A stretch of 64,000 bases of DNA from Periplaneta americana. Lineage: Eukaryota; Arthropoda; Insecta; Blattodea; Blattidae. The position numbers and the translations under genes were made by a program. The DNA is taken from positions 122,579,121 to 122,643,120 of the forward strand of contig NC_091125.1 of assembly GCF_040183065.1 (NCBI RefSeq), given 5' to 3'. Below, one piece after another: positions 55,117 to 64,000 of the stretch. The first letter of the stretch is position 1. Every line of letters begins with the position of its first letter. The notes beneath the pieces are model-generated. The model was not told the origin of the DNA and did not search any database. It saw nothing but the letters and a program-made list of their open reading frames with translations.

Positions 55117-55381
55117 AAACCATAGGCGTGGTTCAGGCGGTAGCGCGTTTGCCTGCTGATCCGGAATTGCGCTCAAGCATGGGTTCGATTCCCGCTTGGG
55201 CTGATTACTAATTGTGTTTTTCTGAGGTTTTCCTCAATCGTAAGACGAATGTCAAGTAATCTATGGCGAATCCTCGGCCTCATCTCGTCAATTGCCAATT
55301 CGCTATCACAAATTTCATCGACGCTAAATAGAACCTAACCTAGTAGTTGAATGAACGTCGCAAAATAACTAATTAAAAACA
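55117..55381 (+). mobile_element. SINE family D inside Harbinger
   Basis: Head AGGCGTGGTTCAGGCGGTAG, B box GGGTTCGATTCCCG, body GCTGATTACTAATTG and CCTCATCTCGTCAATTGC. Target duplication TTAACCTCCCAG / TTAACGTCCCAG (55105-55116, 55382-55393), 11 of 12. A related copy is at 58269-58672. Confidence 0.85.
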
Positions 55382-55610
55382 TTAACGTCCCAGCAGCGGC
55401 TTGCATAATTCCAACAGCGTCTGTCAGTAATTCTGTACTATCATCCTGCTTTTTCGCTCGTTTTGGAGCCCTGTCCCATCTTGCGTATTCACTGGCACGT
55501 TCCGTTGTTTTTATTATAATAGTCAATATCACCAGGTTTCCACCAGGGCATAATTTACAGTCTACTTCAGACCACTCGATGCTTGGGGTGTGCGCGCTTC
55601 ACGAGACAAA
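55382..55610 (-). pseudogene. Possible second Harbinger gene remnant
   Basis: The minus frame has YARWDRAPKRAKKQDDSTEL followed by DAVGIMQAAAGTLM, a basic linker plus helical tail as in Harbinger-associated Myb/MADF DNA-binding proteins. It is short and starts without Met; the SINE has removed its 3' side. Assignment is weak and rests mainly on position. Confidence 0.35.
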
Positions 55611-56249
55611 CGGCAACGAACCCGTCCACACTGCGGCAACGAATCCCTTTGTGTTCGCGAGAAAAACCGACAAGAAACGGATCGCTGAGCGGCATTTGAG
55701 GTGTGCGCGTTCTGGCCGCAACGCGTGCTTGAAATCGCGTACAAACGAGCGAACGAGGCCTCGAATTCTGTTCGACCCTTGTTGCATTACTGCCGCAGCG
55801 CGCCCGTGTATTCCCGGCCTAATAAAAAGAAATAAATAAAACACAATTTAATTTCATATTGGAGGAAAGACCAGCTGCCCAATAAATGATATTTCTCAGA
55901 TCACTGAAATAAATAACACATAGGAAGAAAATCCCAAATCAGAAAACAGAAACATCGCAACTGTTTCGCCTTCAAAAATTGTGGTCAGTCCATCTTCGTC
56001 GTTTGTTCAAACAACTAAGCCCAGTTGTTTGGAATAGCCAGACATAACGACTAGCAACTTCTGCTGTCATATCTATTTGCCTGATGATGGAATCTGTATG
56101 TAATTTAGAAACGTTGGAAATATTTCCAAGACAGGTGAAATACACAAAAGCCTATTTGTGAACACATCCACTGTGAAAGTCTAAAAAGCTGTAGGTGTTG
56201 TTTGATTGCTTACAGAAATATGACTGAGTACTATTTATAGAAATTATTT

Positions 56250-56425
56250 TGATATTTAAATTATAGGCTATCTAAAACGGTGGTAAAGTTGAATAGGTCT
56301 ATATCTAATATAAGAATTCTAGATTAAATTTAAATTTGTATTAAATTTGTGGTGAGGAATAAGTCTGCACGTCGCGTCGTTCTGTTGACTTTTTCCATGC
56401 ACTGCTCGTAATTTTTGCTCCTAAT
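56250..56425 (+). repeat. Third partial copy of the duplication unit's 5' region
   Basis: GGTAAAGTTGAATAGG, AGGAATAAGTCTGCACG, CGTCGTTCTGTTGACTTTTT and CCATGCACTGCTCG parallel 36800-36950 and 3390-3510. The spacing of shared blocks is the same in all three. It lies downstream of unit 2, where a next unit would begin. Confidence 0.5.
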
Positions 56426-56556
56426 ACCAATAATGAGAACAAGCATTACTATCCGTCCATTGTAAATTGACCGGTGTTGATTCCACAAACTAGCAGAATG
56501 CTTCATCTTATCTCCCTCCGCGAATGCCTTGATCCCCTCAATGCCCCACGTTCCGT

Positions 56557-56809
56557 CCTAGATCATATATGTATCAGATTGCTCATCCTTATGTTAAAAT
56601 CGGTAGCACTTTGAAGAGAATAACCTCCAGGATCGCCACTCGTCCGCCGTAAACGAACACGAGATGGTAGTACAGTCGCCAATGCAATTGAAATGGGAGT
56701 TATGACGTGACTCCTTATGTAACAACTAGAGTGCAGCATAGTAAACCTGACAAAAGTTGTTACCGTCAAAGCCTATAAGGCCGAGCAATCTGGGTATATA
56801 TGATCTAGG
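56557..56809. mobile_element. 253-bp MITE with 7-bp target duplication, copy 2
   Basis: Same family as 20591-20842, about 90% identical by eye. Flanked by perfect GTTCCGT (56550-56556, 56810-56816). Both copies share CCGCCGTAAACGAACACGAG and AACCTGACAAAAGTTGTT. The 68-codon minus frame is an artefact. Confidence 0.88.
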
Positions 56810-56816
56810 GTTCCGT

Positions 56817-57086
56817 AATGGCCTTGTCTTGTATACAACGACAGTGGCGACATCAGCGCTCAGCGGTCATGTAACATTGAACGCGTAGTAGGCCGACCTC
56901 CATGTGCCCTTTGACTTTCACCTGTTTAAAAGCTGAGAGGCCTGAAGCTTAAATCACAATATATAGTGAGGATCACGTAAGAGCAGTTCCTAAAAGGATA
57001 ATTTGGCTGTCTCTTCAGTGTTGCCAACTAATACCAGATATCACCAAAGAGGGTAAAATCACAATGTGACATGTACAATAATAATG

Positions 57087-57140
<54 letters not shown>

Positions 57141-58260
57141 TACTATTAACAATAACGATGTCTTACTTATTTACTACATCTCATCTTTATGTTGGAAGGT
57201 GTTTTCTAAATGCTTCATAATTTGTGAAAGAGTAGGCCTATATTTTCCACCTGGACCTCTCGCACATTATTTTGGAAATTAGTAGATTAACTTGATCTAA
57301 TATTAAAATGTATTTTGTCTGACAACATGAAATTCATTGCTTTGACTATACAGTTGACAATTCAAGAGACCTATCCTAAAAATGTATTTTGTTTCATCAC
57401 GCGAAATGATTACGAAAACCGAATGCCACATTAAAATGTATGTTTAAATATACTTACTTACTCCTAATAATTTTGCTATTTTAGTTATAATTGCTGTCTC
57501 CTTGCGCATGTTCTATCGCTCACCCAAGTGCATGTATCACACCACATGTTATATTTATTTACACTTATCTGACTATAATCTTGAATTGTAACCACAACAC
57601 ACAAAATAACTATTATGTATGAATATAATTCTGATATTAATTAATTATTAGTATGTTCCAATATCACTAGCTTCCAGTAATCAGCTCAGAAATCTAGAAC
57701 AATTTCAATTTTCATAATTTCCACTACCGACAACAGCTGTTCTTGCTATCAACATAACAGTTAGAAAATCACTACCAGTTGTAGTATTTCTCAGTATCGA
57801 AATTCGAAACGAAGTTGGCAAAACAAAATTCAACCTTCAAACTAGAAAATCACAATAATCCACTAGCATATGTAGTAATGGGGGAAAATGGTTAGGTTTC
57901 ACCCTTAGGGTATTAAGTAAGCTGATCCGGACTATAGGTGGTGACGATGATGGTGAGTCAGAAATGTACAAGGTGCCTGACTCAACCATTCATAAATTGT
58001 TTTAGACATTACGCAAAACACGAGAAGGGGTAGACACATTTCGTCGTTGAAATCTCTAACTCACAGCGTTTGTATTTAGTTTTCATAATGGTTGAAAAGA
58101 GATAAAATAAATAATAGAATAAACGGGTTGATTGATGAATATATTGAGTCATACGATGCGCTTGAGTAAAAAAACATTAATTTCTAATACACGGATCTCT
58201 CGAGGTAGTTAATGACTGTCAGCTAGAGTAATGGGTTCTATGAATATTTCGACTGCCTGT
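56817..58260. other. Unassigned region with (ATA)n
   Basis: An (AAT)n run lies at 57079-57140. I recognise no gene; open frames are short. The sequence is mostly unique-looking and AT-rich. Confidence 0.5.
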
Positions 58261-58340
58261 CTAGACACAGGCGTAGCTCACCCGGCAGAGTTAGTGATCC
58301 CAGGCAGCATAGGTCCAAATCCCACTTGAGCTGATTACTA

Positions 58341-58514
58341 TAGGCATCCTACAAGGAAAACTCAACTCGGACTCCTCGCAGCGCGCATGCTATACCCCTC
58401 TTACCCCCCTTCAGTAGGAGTGAGAGCATGCTGGGAACGGAAGCATATGTCATCTGCGCGAGACAGTCACGCCCGCTGATTTCTTCGCATTAAGTTATCC
58501 TTGTCGGATGCCTA
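58341..58514. mobile_element. 174-bp MITE with TA duplication
   Basis: TAGGCATCCTACAAGGAAAA and, inverted, TAGGCATCCGACAAGGATAA; TA flanks both ends (58339-58340, 58515-58516). The surrounding SINE sequence joins cleanly when it is removed. The interior is GC-richer than its surroundings. Confidence 0.9.
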
Positions 58515-58608
58515 TAAGTTGAATTTCTTCCGAGATTTCCCATAATTGTAAAGCAAATTTCACATAATGCCATAACGAATCCCCGGACTTACCTCGCCAA
58601 ACACAAAA

Positions 58609-58610
<2 letters not shown>

Positions 58611-58652
<42 letters not shown>
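58611..58652. repeat. (CT)n microsatellite
   Basis: About 21 CT dinucleotides. Confidence 0.95.
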
Positions 58653-58656
<4 letters not shown>

Positions 58657-59107
58657 ATCCATCCACGCTTGACAACCTTGACAGCAGGATAAAAAGTGTG
58701 GCTATCTCATTGATCCAGAGGAATCACATCTCTCGCGTTGTGATTTATTAGTTCGAATCGACGATCATAGATGTCAAAATAAGCAGTAGCTTAGGTTACA
58801 GTGCAGTGGCGACATCTTTGGTCTATGTTTATAGTTACCACCGTAACAATCACATCCTACGTATGGGCAGTGACGGCGCTAGGGGTGGACGAGAGAGGTC
58901 GCCCAACCAAAAATTCTCTTGCCCATCCTTTCGCCACTCTAAAAGAACAGATTTTAATGCATTCCATTTTAATTAATTCTGTGCAAAATATTAACAGTAG
59001 CCTACTGTTTATTATTTCCCAAACTATGCATTTAATAATGATTCAACAAATTCATGTTTGTGCTTTGATACTGCATACAATTAATAGCAGAATAGCTTGG
59101 TATAGAT

Positions 59108-60127
59108 CAGCGGTGACCAAAACTCGAGCTGCAGTGATTACATGCGACAGACAGCCTATGAAGTAAGGAGATGGCGGAAAGTTAATCGGCATGAAAACTA
59201 CACCAGTGGTGGTTCCTGTACTAATATCTTGATCAATCCCGGGGATAAAAATCTCAAACTTTGCTGTATCAGTAATGTGACTGTTGTCATCAAGAACCAG
59301 TGAATAATATACTATTTTTCTTGCTTCTTTTTTAACCTTCCTCTTAAATATAATCAGGAATTTTATAAATTCTTCTCTCGATACTTGGTCGAGAAATTTA
59401 TAGCTTTTCAAAATTAAAACTTCTTATGGACAAGTTATTTAAGCTTATTTTAATCATTATTCTTTCGAGAAATTCTGTTCTATTAAAAGGCTTTAGAGCA
59501 CGAGATATTTCAAACCCCATTAGGTAGCTGACTTCCTTACATTTATTTATCTCATCTTTCTCTTCCTGGCTATGATTTAAGACATGTTAATTCCTGGCGT
59601 TTAACAGTTCGTTGGCACATAATATTGAATCAATTTCTCTACAATATTATTATCAAATGAATAACTAATATATAGTTACCCTGATCTAAAAATTAAGAAG
59701 ATTAAAATTGAGATAAAACCTAATAATTTTATCCTTCTAGGGAGAAGATATAAAAATATCAATATTCATGCACGTACAGAAGAATTATAGAAACACATAT
59801 ACTTAGTGGTCAATAATAATATTAATAATAATAATAATAATACATTATTCAGGGTGGCAATTAATGTTTCTATATACTCCTAATTGAACCGTTGAGCAAA
59901 GTAAACATATTACATATTTGTCCAACAGAACAACAAAAACGTTCTCATTCTTTACGAAACCACTTCTTAATGCTTGAGAGACAGAGTTTGTAGAGCGACA
60001 TGATACTGCCACTGCTTGCCTTCAGTACGTCAATGAAAAACACAGCAATGTACAGGAAACTCCTCGTACCCGTTTTAATGTCTGTGATTACACGATGTAA
60101 TCACGACACCAGCTTTGGTCACCGCTG
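59108..60127. mobile_element. hAT element with decayed GTF2IRD2-like transposase
   Basis: Both ends begin CAGCGGTGACCAAA, and GTGATTACAT recurs 20-30 bases inside each. The left duplication GTATAGAT (59100-59107) is matched perfectly at 60568-60575, beyond a second hAT element that inserted in the right-hand copy. About 1 kb long with a transposase remnant on the minus strand. Confidence 0.88.
59180..59600 (-). pseudogene. hAT transposase relic (GTF2IRD2/Charlie-like)
   Basis: From 59590 down, over a frame break: INKCKEVSYLMGFEISRALK then FNRTEFLERIMIK, then KARKIVYYSLVLDDNSHI-like sequence and TDTAKFEIFIPGIDQDIST. Usual forms are IAKxxKPFxDGEFIK and FSLALDESTDISDTAQLAIFIRGID. The first catalytic Asp box DESTD reads DDNSH, so catalysis is lost. 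The C-terminal half is missing. Confidence 0.65.
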
Positions 60128-60134
60128 GTATACA

Positions 60135-60332
60135 CAGGGACGTCGCTAGGGGAGTGCGAAAGGGTGCGCAAGCACCCCATAAAAAATCGGAGCACCCCTT
60201 TCCGCACCCCAAAGGGCAATTTATTAAAACAAATAATAAGCATAAGTTATTTTGAAGAACAAAAACAAACAAACAATTTCTTGGATGTGAAAAAACTACG
60301 TCCCTTAGTGTATCGTTATGGATGTGATGAAC

Positions 60333-60428
<96 letters not shown>

Positions 60429-60566
60429 CAGATGTATAATATGCTCGCAAGTGCATGAGAGAATATTTTGGATCTTTTATGTACCACATTTTTACAGCTC
60501 GCACCCCATTTTTAAATCTCGCACCCCAACCGCACCCCCCTTGCTCTGATCCTGGCGACGTCACTG
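60135..60566. mobile_element. Small hAT element inserted in the neighbouring hAT's target duplication
   Basis: Left CAGGGACGTCGCTAGG, right inverted CAGTGACGTCGCCAGG; GGTATACA (60127-60134) and GGTATAGA (60567-60574) flank it, 7 of 8. It contains AGCACCCC/GCACCCC runs and a long (AAT)n tract (60331-60427), no transposase. The Leu/Tyr-rich frames are repeat translations. Confidence 0.88.
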
Positions 60567-60575
60567 GGTATAGAT

Positions 60576-60763
60576 CTTATCACACAAGTGTCTACATTTA
60601 ATTTGACGTTCTGTTATCATCAGCGTTACCAACCTCGAAACTATCTTTCCAGCTACGTTTGTATTAAAATCCAGCTACTTTACTCTAAAACAGCTACTTA
60701 TAAAATTGTATACTTGTCGTGATTGATTTAGGCCTATAAGTTACAACAGTAATATGGATGTAA

Positions 60764-60817
<54 letters not shown>

Positions 60818-61419
60818 TATTGCTGTGTTGTAAACACTTTGTATTTTAATGATGACTACAACTGAAGAGAGAAGTAAACAAACAATGAAAGTAAAGTTCT
60901 CTTTACAAACGACTACCCGAATTTTCTAAAGAACACGGCTCCATTGATTTAAGCCAGGGGTTCTTAACCTTTTTAATCTCACACCTTCCCTAAAAGTAAA
61001 CACTTCCTCTCGCTCCGAGTATGGACACCGTTCCGGGATCTTTGATGAAACAAAAAATGGCAATTTAAAATAATTACTGTAACAACATATTACAGTCGAA
61101 TGATAATGTTATTAGTAGTCAGACCATGAACGAATGTAACTTGTGTACCCACGCCAAATGACTACACCTCCTCTACCTACGGGCATGAAGACTCCGAATT
61201 TGCGTGTACAATCAGTAATATCTCGGCATCGAAAACAGCTACAAATCTATGTCATTACTGATTTGTAATCGCGAGTAATGGAATATTAAATGAACATGTC
61301 CAATATGCTGAGTAAGCCATAGTGAAAAAGTATTGTCAACTCGAACTAATTTCGGATTCTGTCTTTAATAGAGGGCTGTAGTGAAAACATCTCTCGATCA
61401 CTCGTCCACGTTGAAATTC
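60576..61419. other. Spacer with (TTA)n and an isolated hAT-like end
   Basis: (ATT)n at 60765-60818. CCAGGGGTTCTTAACCTTTT at 60956 looks like a hAT left terminus, but I found no partner. No gene recognised. Confidence 0.4.
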
Positions 61420-61555
61420 TACTACCACTACTGCTACCACCACTACTACCACCAGCACCACAACCACCACCACCGCCGTCGCCGCCGCCGCCATCACCAC
61501 CACCGCCGCCGGCCGCTACTATCACTACCACTACTACTACAATTACTATTACATA
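61420..61555. repeat. Compound (ACC/ACT/GCC)n trinucleotide tract
   Basis: Imperfect CAC/TAC/CGC triplets. The minus Gly-rich and plus His-rich frames across it are artefacts. Confidence 0.9.
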
Positions 61556-61724
61556 CACTCCTACAGGGACATCATTTTATTTTTACTTCAATTTTTATTG
61601 TACCTGCGTTTCTAAATGTACTTGATTCCCACCCCTTTCACTAATGTCCTTGCTAACGTCAGTCACACAAACTTACGGCCGCTGTTGCTAGCAGTGAAAT
61701 AAACAGTACAGAGTACAGTGTGTT

Positions 61725-62260
61725 TCAAAAATATGTTGCATTTTCTATAGAAGAAAAGGCTTATATTATCGAAGTTTATTTTCACACACGTATGGTGTGT
61801 AGCATAACTGAATTTATCTGTGTGGACTGAGCACAAGTGAAGATTAGAGTTACCGAAAGTACGGTACCCTACAATATGGTACGGTACAAAACAGCATTAT
61901 TTAAATAAGAGTTTTGTTTTACTGTTTGTAGGTATGAAGGACGATGATGGAAACTGGAATTACAATATAACCGAATGTGAACAACAGCTTTTCTTTTTTT
62001 TTTTTTCACAATTTCCTGATTATATCATTACGGAATATTTTCGTAGAAATGTCATTAATCTGGTAGATAAATTTAGAGCAACAGAGTGTACAGAAAGGAA
62101 GAAAAGTCTAAGATGGCCAACAAAGGTGACAAAAGATGCTGTAGAAGATGCTAGAGAAAGGATGCAGCGAGGTCCTAATAAGTCGGTCAAGAAGTTAGCT
62201 GTAGAAATTGGGGTTTCTTACGGAAGAGCTCACAAAATTCTCAGGAATAAATTAGGTTAG
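61725..62260 (+). pseudogene. Mariner-like transposase N-terminal relic
   Basis: A first piece FQKYVAFSIEEKAYIIEVYF (61729-61830) ends in a stop. A second frame (61934-62260) holds FRRNVINLVDKFRATECTER, RWPTKVTKDAVEDARERM, GPNKSVKKLAVEIGVSYGRA and HKILRNKLG. This is the paired helix-turn-helix arrangement (VxxFRxTGSVxxxxRSGRP, RRLSxEIGISRxSVxRIL) of the same broad transposase group as 39003-40150. No catalytic residues are included. Confidence 0.75.
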
Positions 62261-62377
62261 TAACATGCTGAATAAAGTAGACATTACATAATGTATATAA
62301 CCGCCTGAAGACTTGAGTTTGTGAAAAAAAAATTGTTACTATTCTACTGTTTTTTTTTATAAAATATTGTAAAGTAA

Positions 62378-62515
62378 TGACATGAGCAAATGCTGGGTAA
62401 TTTTCGGTGCTGGACCCCGGACTCATTTCACCGGCATTATCACTTTCATTTCATTCAGACGCTAAATAACCTAGATGCTGATACAGCGTCGTAAAATAAC
62501 CCAATAAAAAAAAAA
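62378..62515 (+). mobile_element. SINE family B, 5'-truncated
   Basis: ATGAGCAAATGCTGGGTAAT to GCGTCGTAAAATAACCCAAT plus an A-rich tail; the head is missing. Inserted inside the mariner-like relic. Confidence 0.85.
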
Positions 62516-62954
62516 GTAATGACCAAACTGAAAATCGTAATACTATATTTCCCTGTAACATAAATGGATACACTACTTTTCTCTCCTCCTATAGCTAGCA
62601 AAATGATTTGTTTACATATTGCACTAGCAACTCCAAACTCCTGTAATGGAAGGGGGGTAACAGTCCGAGTATAGCCAAGTTAATGTTAAAAATGTTAGTA
62701 AAAATAAAGTGATGTCCCTGTACTTTACTTCTGATTGAGGTTCTGGCTGATACATACATCATTATCATTGAAGGTAGGAATTTATACGACAACATGAGGA
62801 TATTAGGTTAGTTGTGCTTAGACTGTCGTTACGTCATGAATGACGTGAAGCGTGAGGTATGGCCAGGTTACAACTGAAATGTGTTGTGTATCACAGCAAT
62901 TGAATGGGATATGTTTCTCGTGCGTACAACGAACACTCTATGCATACCTAACCT

Positions 62955-63205
62955 TGTAGTCTCTGTGGGTAAATTTCTATCTTTAATTATGAGGCAGTAC
63001 ATCTCACTTGATGATGATTTGTGTGAGAGAAAGAACAATTGTTTGCACCCTATACGTCTGAAGTCTGACTGAAGTATGTTACTAGTCAGCGATGTATGCA
63101 ATGGAGGGGGAAAGAAACTGGCCACCCTACTCCATTATCTTCTGGCTTAGTTTTCTCATGAGTGATGCCTTATTGGTGTCACTTATAAGGTTCCAAGCAG
63201 TCCGT
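62955..63205 (+). mobile_element. LINE 3' end, copy 2
   Basis: Coding end LIMRQYISLDDDLCERKN then LHPIRLKSD and stop, followed by TACTAGTCAGCGATGTATGC, GGCCACCCTACTCCATTATC and GCCTTATTGGTGTCACTTAT. Parallel to 35490-35790. A (CATA)n tail follows. Confidence 0.72.
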
Positions 63206-63215
63206 ACATACATAA

Positions 63216-63345
63216 ATTCATACATACATACATACATACATACATACATACATACATACATACATACATACATACGTACGTACATACATTACATACATAC
63301 TACAACTACAACCACCACCACCACCACCACCACTACCATTACCAG
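63216..63345. repeat. (CATA)n and (ACC)n microsatellites
   Basis: CATACATACATA runs from 63216 to 63300, then ACCACCACC to 63335. The frames across them are artefacts. Confidence 0.95.
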
Positions 63346-63686
63346 CATTATTCGAGGGAGAAGTATAACTAAATACTTCGTTAGACTGCAAAAGAAGTTT
63401 AACATGCCGGAAGAACTATGAAATATTGTATAACACATTTGACAGTAGTCAATATGCTTCGTCAAGCTTCTGAGAATGCATTTGTACTTGAGGCAATGAG
63501 ATAAGATAATAAAATAATCAGGACGTATCATGTACTGTACATATTCCCGAGCACCTGATTCATGTACATTTGAAGCAATTTATAATTTCATTTATAGAAT
63601 TAGTGTACATAAAAAGAAAGCAAAGGAACTTTAAAACAGGTCCATTCTTGATATAATTAACAAATCAAAGCAAAATTTGAAGTATG

Positions 63687-63758
63687 TTGAGTGAGTGAGT
63701 GAGTGAGTGAGTGAGTGAGTGAGTGAGTGAGTGAGTGAGTGAGTGAGTGAGTGAGTGA
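63687..63758. repeat. (GAGT)n microsatellite
   Basis: About 18 perfect GAGT units. The minus-strand Leu-Thr-His-Ser frame is its translation. Confidence 0.95.
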
Positions 63759-63970
63759 ACCCATTATGCAGTTCATCAGCAAATATCAACTTCAGTGGAA
63801 GGGTCATCTCGAACGAATGAATCGATGCAGAATTCCAAAAGCACTGTTTCATTACCATCCGTATGGCAAAAGATCTCTAGGCCGTCCAAAGAAGAGATGG
63901 ACTGAAAATTCTAGTTTGAGACCGTAACAGGCCACTTGGCCTAATACTTGTTAGGAAGACGACGACGATA
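63759..63970 (+). pseudogene. Non-LTR RT C-terminal relic and 3' UTR
   Basis: QFISKYQLQWKGHLERMNRC then RIPKALFHYHPYGKRSLGRP then KKRWTENSS matches the W-x-GHxxRM-x-x-x-RIPK and GKR-x-x-GRPKxRW ending of RTE-like polyproteins. The 3' UTR includes GGCCACTTGGCCTAATACTT. Upstream coding is missing and replaced by the (GAGT)n tract. Confidence 0.75.
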
Positions 63971-64000
63971 ATTAATTATACAAGATGGATGTGTTTTGTG

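Larger units (their letters stand above)
53524..55819. mobile_element. PIF/Harbinger transposon, 2.3 kb
   Basis: Terminal repeats GGCCGGGAATACA (inverted at 55807-55819) and a TAA target duplication (53521-53523, 55820-55822), diagnostic for PIF/Harbinger. It keeps a transposase N-terminal piece and possibly part of the second, DNA-binding gene on the minus strand, as expected for a two-gene Harbinger. It carries two later SINE insertions. Confidence 0.9.
53279..55835 (+). mobile_element. SINE family B split by a Harbinger element
   Basis: The SINE runs 53279-53523, from GTCCACACCTGTGGAGTAAT to CGTAAAATAACC, and its poly-A-like tail resumes at 55820-55835. The full unit is flanked by ATAAAACACAATT on both sides (53266-53278, 55836-55848), which proves that the intervening DNA inserted into the SINE tail. 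Confidence 0.9.
35404..55960 (+). repeat. Segmental duplication unit 2 (contains protease gene 2)
   Basis: Collinear with unit 1 as described there. The 3' limit is set by the match of 55850-55960 (CACATAGGAAGAAAATCCCA, AATCAGAAAA) with 23640-23700. A LINE 3' end at 35500-35765 lies at its left margin, and a remnant of the same LINE sequence (TTATTGGTGCCACTT) precedes unit 1, so the LINE was already there before duplication. Confidence 0.85.
58269..58672 (+). mobile_element. SINE family D split by a MITE
   Basis: AGGCGTAGCTCACCCGGCAG, GGTCCAAATCCCACTTG and GAGCTGATTACTA match the SINE at 55117-55381. Its body resumes after the MITE with AGTTGAATTTCTTCCGAGAT and CCATAACGAATCCCCGGACT. A (CT)n expansion (58611-58652) sits in the 3' part. 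Confidence 0.8.
61564..62720 (+). mobile_element. Tc1/mariner-like transposon relic with TA duplication
   Basis: Ends CAGGGACATCATTTTATTTT and, inverted, CAGGGACATCACTTTATTTT; TA flanks both (61562-61563, 62721-62722). It carries the N-terminal half of a transposase and a truncated SINE B. The DDE half is missing. Confidence 0.88.

Noticed and set aside
55117-55200. tRNA gene within the Harbinger element
   Set aside because: It is the head of SINE family D with its own target duplication and a related copy at 58269.
58868-58930. CAGTGACGGCGCTAGGGGTG as the left end of another hAT element
   Set aside because: I found no matching right end or 8-bp duplication; may be a solo remnant.
60956-61010. 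hAT-like terminus CAGGGGTTCTTAACC
   Set aside because: No inverted partner within the window part examined.

Overview
This window is a piece of a large, repeat-rich arthropod nuclear genome, AT-rich and intron-heavy. Insect origin is clear from the gene architecture, the TATA plus TCAGTT initiator promoters and the transposon families. A blattodean (cockroach or termite) is my best guess from the SINE and LINE flavour, but that is inference. There are no bacterial operons, CRISPR arrays or convincing free-standing tRNA or rRNA genes. Only two host genes are supported: two tandem seven-exon genes on the + strand (13457-23446 and 41418-53002), each encoding a 257-residue secreted S1A (chymotrypsin-fold) serine protease zymogen with complete His/Asp/Ser triads. 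The products are about 93% identical. Differences are concentrated in the S1 specificity pocket (last exon), so the copies probably cleave after different small or neutral residues; neither has the Asp that defines trypsin. Layout: the genes lie in a tandem segmental duplication. Unit 1 runs from before 2331 to about 23.7 kb, unit 2 from about 35.4 kb to about 55.9 kb, and a short segment at 56.25-56.42 kb resembles the 5' part of the unit again, hinting at a third unit beyond the window. Because the units align, many transposons sit in one copy opposite an empty site in the other, which gives a relative insertion history. The left edge (1-2340, - strand) is the 5' part of an RTE-like non-LTR retrotransposon whose endonuclease-reverse transcriptase frame is open for 743 codons to the window edge. 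The 23.7-35.4 kb spacer is nested mobile DNA: an RTE relic is split by a 3.2-kb terminal-inverted-repeat transposon with a 4-bp target duplication and a decayed, unclassified transposase-like frame, and is followed by a hAT element with an 8-bp duplication. The spacer ends with a 1.9-kb Asp/His/Lys-type minisatellite built as two inverted arms. The 53.2-64 kb end is another transposon cemetery: a SINE hit by a PIF/Harbinger element that carries two further SINEs, a hAT element inserted exactly in another hAT element's target duplication, a Tc1/mariner-like relic, several MITEs, LINE 3' ends and microsatellites. A mitochondrial ND4 fragment (NUMT) sits upstream of the first protease gene only. 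Most longer open frames outside the features below are repeat translations or chance frames.
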